Shown here: in pieces, positions 60,701-64,000 of the stretch
How the letters are laid out: every line of letters begins with the position of its first letter
Position numbering within the stretch: the stretch's first letter is position 1
Assembly: GCA_945829425.1 (NCBI GenBank)
Contig: CALZUQ010000001.1
Coordinates: 62,001 to 126,000 of the forward strand
Length of the DNA stretch: 64,000 bases
Source of the DNA: an uncultured bacterium
Lineage (GTDB): Bacteria; Bacteroidota; Bacteroidia; Bacteroidales; Bacteroidaceae
Direction of reading: 5' to 3'
Notes under the pieces: generated by a model
Seen by the model: only the letters and a program-made list of their open reading frames with translations
The model's database searches: none
Told to the model about the DNA's origin: nothing
Made by a program: the position numbers and the translations under genes

Positions 60701-63700
60701 GGTAAAAGAGTTCAGAGTAAAGGGTGCAAGTGCATCTGATCCGGAAAATACTGGCTCAACAGAAAACACTGGTTCAACAGAGAATACTGGCTCACCGGAG
60801 ACCTCCAGCACGACAGAGCCTGAAAATACAACAGTGGCAGAGGTTCTTGCAGAAGCACCAACACCCACAAAGACATATACTTATACCGTCACTGAAGGTA
60901 TCAGCACGATAGAAGTGGTGTATGAAAGACTGACGGTTTACAAGGTCACAGCAACGACGCAGCTGGGCGAAAAGAATAAGGTTCTTGGTGAAATCAGCCT
61001 CTCGCCGAAGTATGACAATTTCTATAAAAAGACAGAAAACGGCGTTATAGCATATTATACCGAAGGTACGATAGTTACGGCATCTGCTGAGGCTATTGAG
61101 GAATATATCATTGACAAATGGATTGACGGGGAAACAACGAAAACGACCAATACCTATTCCTTTACCATGGGAACGGCAGAGAAGACCGTGACTGCCTATT
61201 TCAAGAAAGGTTTTAGAGGTTCTGTGGTATATAGTTGGGGTAGTGAGAAAGTAAATGGGACAACACCTGCCTACAAGGATGCTGGAAGCATTTTGCCGGA
61301 TAGTTATACCGATGTCTATTCCTTCACTGTGCCTACGAACTTTACTTTCTTCAAAAATGTTGATAATAATGGAGTGAGCACAGCAAACAGCCATACCTTG
61401 CAATATTGGAAAGGTAGTAACGGCAACATATACAGTCCCGGCAAGACTTATTCCTTTACGGAGGCGGGAACACTGACGCTTACCCCTGTCTTTAAATATA
61501 ATCCCGCCACTCAGGAGAACCGTCTTAACGACCCTGTCTTACGTTATGACTTCGGCACGGGTGTGCAGGTTTATGACGACCCGAATACCGGCGAGACACG
61601 CAAGGTATGCGCCCAGAAGGTTAAGATAGGCAACAATGTAAATACATTCTGGACGAGCGAGGCGTATGTCGAGGTTCTTGACAACGGAAAAAAAGTGTCA
61701 CACACACGTGATGTGGCACTGTGGGTGAATACCGGCGAGAAAGGCTACATACGCAACGGCGACTTGCCGGAGTGGGCATCGTTCGGTCCCGGTACGACGT
61801 TCTGGATGCCGTCGTGCGTGGGTACTAAAGTGTCGTTGTTGACATACGCCCCGATAACTTGTACAACGATTGATGGGGTGGTGCCATTATTGGATGTTGA
61901 CGACCCACGCTGCAAGCCGACGGAACATCAGTATGTCTATAGCTATACTACGGATAACGCCGACTTGAGAATACCTCTCGTTATAGGAGATGACTATTCA
62001 TACTATCAGTGGCTTGAGGTAGCAACGTTAGCTGCAAATATGGTCAATCTGCATACGGAAATTGATGATGACCTGCGTGGCGAGATAACGTCAATAGTCT
62101 CAGACAGTGACTATCCGGCAGAGGAACTGGAGGACGGCGGCTATGCTTTCCATCAGGGTAACCGTGTGAAACTCACTCTTCTGCGTAAGTTCGGTTATGA
62201 GTTGGATATGATTACCGACCCCAACAAGATTGTCAACGGCGAGCCTTTGGCAGTCCTGAAGAAGAACAGCGACGGCACTGTGTCGATGGTGAAGAATGGC
62301 GACTCATACGAGACGGAAACTGTCCAGAAGAATGCTGACAACAAGTCATGGGGTACCGAAAACACTGTCTTCACGTTGACAGAGACGACTACTACAGACA
62401 ACCGCACGGTGTATGAGGTGACTTTTAACATCACCACCCACCGCGACCTGAAGATTTGCTTCAAGGAGAAGAATACATATTATGTTACGTTTAACCCAGG
62501 AAAGATGGCTTCGGGAACAGCCCCTGCCGCGCAATGGGTTGAAAGCGGTGACAATTATGTCGTGCCAGAGAACAGAACGATGTTCTACGACGGTAATACG
62601 CTGAAATACTGGATAGACAGTGAATACGACGATACAAAGACGAAAGAGGAGAATGTTGCTTCAGGGCATGTCTATGAGATAGGTAAGACATATACCGCTC
62701 AGGATAAGGATGTCCGCCTCTTCCCTGTCTTTGAGCCGAACAAGTTTAATATCCTTGACGTTGAAGATAAGACAGCGGTATGGCATTTCGCCACAAATGA
62801 CGGTGCTCCGTCAATAGCTTTTGAGCGTTCTGCCGGAATTCTTGTGACACAGCTGAAGAACAGTGATACGGAATGGATAGACCTAAAGATAGATCTTGAT
62901 GCTACGACAAAGAAAGTCGGCTCATCTACCGGAAATGGAAAGTTCAATAATACTGCATATAGTGACCGTATGCAGGTGAATCAGTATTCTGTATTAAACT
63001 TCCCAAATACGAAGAATTGTGTAGCTACTCTTACCGCTACGGGTGATATATCCAAGCAATATGTTGCAGGGCTTAAGAATGGTAATTCAGGGTTTTCTGT
63101 GTCGGAAGATAAGAAGAGCATTTCGGTGACCTGTCCGAATGACGGTGCTGTTGACAGTGTGGATTTCAAAGCCTCTTGTTACTGTATAGACTTCTCCGTG
63201 ACATATAAGAAACAAGAGACGACAAAGCCAGCACTTGCATCGCTCTCGATAGGTGGTGTAGAGTTGTCTGAGGATAATCTCTCTGAATTGAAAACAAACA
63301 AGACATATAATCATAATTTGATACCAACAACAGACGAGGACGTCGTGGTGCCTGCCGTAACAGGAACAGCAACAAACGATGGTATCGTAGCAGCCACGGC
63401 AGCAACGATAGACAAACCTGTGTCAACGGTTACGGTATCTACAGCGGGTGGAGTGATAGTGGAGACATATACCATAAACTTTGCTTTCACTTATACGGCA
63501 GAGACAAGCGCACCACGAATAACGTCTATAAAGGTAAACGGCAAAGACTGCGAGTTGACAGTTACGACGCAACTTATCAACCAGCCTGTGAACGGCGTGA
63601 TAGAGATAGAGTTCAGCCGAACGATGAAAGCTACATCGTTTACTGTCAACCAGAACGGATATAACGCCACGCTGTCTACCGAGCAGGGTAAGACGCTGAA

Positions 63701-64000
63701 GTTCAAATACTGGGATCTGCCGGTAGGCAAGACGTTTACCATAAACCTCTCAAACCTTAAAGATATATACGGTATGACATGTACTGACGCTGTCAATCTG
63801 AGCATAACGTCCGCAACCACAAACATTCCTGTGGAGCACCGCACCTTTAACTATATCGTAGGGACAGACGGCGACATAGACGGAGCCATAGAGGCGGCAA
63901 ACGCCGCAACAGGCAGCGACAGGTTTTATATCTTTGTGCCGGACGGAGAATATCAGTTGACGGGTAATGACCCATTGACCTCGTATGGCATGATGTCAGA
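57735..64000 (+). CDS. Second giant secreted protein, partial at right edge, entering a pectinesterase/pectate-lyase-like domain
   Basis: The frame is open from 57684 to the window end with no stop, so at least 2088 residues are present and the 3' end is missing. I chose ATG 57735 because it gives a clean signal peptide (MTRKSMALLVTLLMMILGHGKAWG) that parallels the MTR... start of the first giant; ATG 57684 and 57705 are alternatives. The chain is a series of beta-rich modules: galactose-binding-like segments, InlB-like B-repeats (VTFNPGKMASGTAPAAQWVE) and a Thr/Glu-rich linker (ENTGST). At the edge it reads VGTDGDIDGAIEAANAATG and then RFYIFVPDGEYQL, the usual opening of CE8 pectinesterase or pectate-lyase beta-helices. 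It is likely an exported enzyme acting on plant pectin. Confidence 0.75.
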   Translation, partial: MTRKSMALLVTLLMMILGHGKAWGVIAKWNFSNNLPAGITSSPSFQGKSGTVASTVDGIVLTVDATSGKFAPRTNNDCQINANTIIKIPVKTVQDVITITNNGQDQYNITYTIGSTSGIKANTYTYSPTAAEVAAGYATLTVTGNGYIKAISVDLNIEDDKILYSTNFDDWEKLGLSTTETAIQKKATSGQGITFLLSETEVIPTGVNTSKFSYPPCTEGYLIAAKTSTPYIKTSKIEGYVSRIKFVHAATGRNRGWGLKVKGKDDADWVEVSTAFANPAGGATVEVEINREDVELWFYNLNPSQNAYMTSLEIYYKDIPRSFTDFKIDFRSNPYRVQLPEDGTLPTGVTVSEETFVDAQHGYQNAVVTVSVDGPVEFTIGGCAENTTDATVSINGGDPISINTKTEACDYGTSTEHYVTYLYNVKKYNVHNKDVLTFKLNGNCPYFHAKAVPYQCTVTYYNTDGKEIKHLRVEEKTILTLDAEATKEVIDAVPSGSKFRGWFYGTGVSALKVVEGVEITGDIGLYPKVTPIEKLYKGNSYTFDLTKDYFYVEDHDIVDISGGAYSAENNGHGWYFENGGKVEMDVSGNTKVVLYLCYNSSPGEIQIYDKNNYPIGDVFNSNAESDGSSVTIDYDGPATTLWFSVPSKTFIHSIYLKDTSVATLKFVNKFQNTLLGTVPDDIEALNDRVFMPENNLLYRPDWTLVGWTDGVTTYNLSTWYDITESATLYPVLQKNTQDLSDNNNAGMKAVWYFDQSEGCPAINRSSTGDSQPLTYTKCIEVNGEKHDVPLVIDASKSKIDNTDARVNGLGSIENPNVPVPGGQINNGTVLTIPAVYGMKVIFHASLKADNAFNNNTTYFGIGEGEAKIDVYEVETKVENVTFVPSDNYRTGTYTYLGDATTIDLTIVNGGNAAAASWGFFRDLTVEYPVLPNVVSENVIESAVTIETGEDPVNAGVVTITSSATHGNTGKRFRTGDIVTITAEANYGYKVKEFRVKGASASDPENTGSTENTGSTENTGSPETSSTTEPENTTVAEVLAEAPTPTKTYTYTVTEGISTIEVVYERLTVYKVTATTQLGEKNKVLGEISLSPKYDNFYKKTENGVIAYYTEGTIVTASAEAIEEYIIDKWIDGETTKTTNTYSFTMGTAEKTVTAYFKKGFRGSVVYSWGSEKVNGTTPAYKDAGSILPDSYTDVYSFTVPTNFTFFKNVDNNGVSTANSHTLQYWKGSNGNIYSPGKTYSFTEAGTLTLTPVFKYNPATQENRLNDPVLRYDFGTGVQVYDDPNTGETRKVCAQKVKIGNNVNTFWTSEAYVEVLDNGKKVSHTRDVALWVNTGEKGYIRNGDLPEWASFGPGTTFWMPSCVGTKVSLLTYAPITCTTIDGVVPLLDVDDPRCKPTEHQYVYSYTTDNADLRIPLVIGDDYSYYQWLEVATLAANMVNLHTEIDDDLRGEITSIVSDSDYPAEELEDGGYAFHQGNRVKLTLLRKFGYELDMITDPNKIVNGEPLAVLKKNSDGTVSMVKNGDSYETETVQKNADNKSWGTENTVFTLTETTTTDNRTVYEVTFNITTHRDLKICFKEKNTYYVTFNPGKMASGTAPAAQWVESGDNYVVPENRTMFYDGNTLKYWIDSEYDDTKTKEENVASGHVYEIGKTYTAQDKDVRLFPVFEPNKFNILDVEDKTAVWHFATNDGAPSIAFERSAGILVTQLKNSDTEWIDLKIDLDATTKKVGSSTGNGKFNNTAYSDRMQVNQYSVLNFPNTKNCVATLTATGDISKQYVAGLKNGNSGFSVSEDKKSISVTCPNDGAVDSVDFKASCYCIDFSVTYKKQETTKPALASLSIGGVELSEDNLSELKTNKTYNHNLIPTTDEDVVVPAVTGTATNDGIVAATAATIDKPVSTVTVSTAGGVIVETYTINFAFTYTAETSAPRITSIKVNGKDCELTVTTQLINQPVNGVIEIEFSRTMKATSFTVNQNGYNATLSTEQGKTLKFKYWDLPVGKTFTINLSNLKDIYGMTCTDAVNLSITSATTNIPVEHRTFNYIVGTDGDIDGAIEAANAATGSDRFYIFVPDGEYQLTGNDPLTSYGMMS
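60744..60797 (+). repeat. 18-nt in-frame repeat (E-N-T-G-S-T) in the second giant
   Basis: Three units of GAAAATACTGGCTCAACA with two or three differences encode ENTGSTENTGSTENTGSP. They form a short flexible linker between two beta-rich modules. Confidence 0.85.

Overview
The window reads as a chromosome segment of a Prevotella-like member of the Bacteroidales. Three things point there. Promoters follow the Bacteroidetes pattern (TTTG near -33 and TAnnTTTG near -7) rather than the E. coli pattern. The tmRNA tag ends in GETNYALAA. The gene families are typical of this group: HU-fusion proteins, DUF1460, DUF3575/DUF5119/fimbrillin clusters, a GH57 glycogen cluster, and giant surface proteins with a T9SS-type C-terminus. 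No database search was possible, so family names rest on recognised motifs and gene order.

Positions 1-31000 are mostly housekeeping. In order: an operon of an HU protein, an HU-TM-LysM fusion and L-asparaginase; a convergent secreted glycosidase; a stand-alone domain resembling a class II ribonucleotide reductase C-terminus with folB; a cell-wall amidase and an MCE (MlaD-like) protein; dnaA; a three-gene alpha-glucan cluster (debranching enzyme, glycosyltransferase, GH57); a phospholipase D-type synthase on the minus strand; a sugar kinase with a DUF1460 cell-wall hydrolase; gyrA; two tandem secreted TPR proteins; serC-serA; tmRNA; and an ECF sigma factor with a membrane partner.

Positions 31053-38132 are a fimbria locus: DUF3575 outer-membrane protein, DUF5119 lipoprotein and three fimbrillin-like lipoproteins. 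The first fimbrillin is visibly AT-richer than its neighbours.

Positions 38168-64000 form an unusual block. A Y1/HUH (RAYT-like) transposase relative precedes a 5310-residue secreted repeat protein. A second RAYT-like paralogue follows, and then a second giant secreted protein that runs off the right edge as a pectinesterase/pectate-lyase-like domain starts. Both RAYT-like proteins carry long in-frame tandem-repeat inserts, on opposite sides of the HUH motif, and share a C-terminal domain I do not recognise.

The non-coding DNA is also structured. Many genes have a GC-rich hairpin (typically GGTGGG...CCCACC) some 10-25 nt, sometimes about 60 nt, before the start codon. The leaders of gyrA and the sigma-factor gene are about 180-190 nt, closed by long helices with compensatory changes, and seem to share one fold. 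Low-complexity CTTAG/CTTAA repeats recur around serA, tmRNA and the giant genes, and an array of mini-hairpins lies between two fimbrillins. I found no tRNA, rRNA, CRISPR array or complete insertion sequence.
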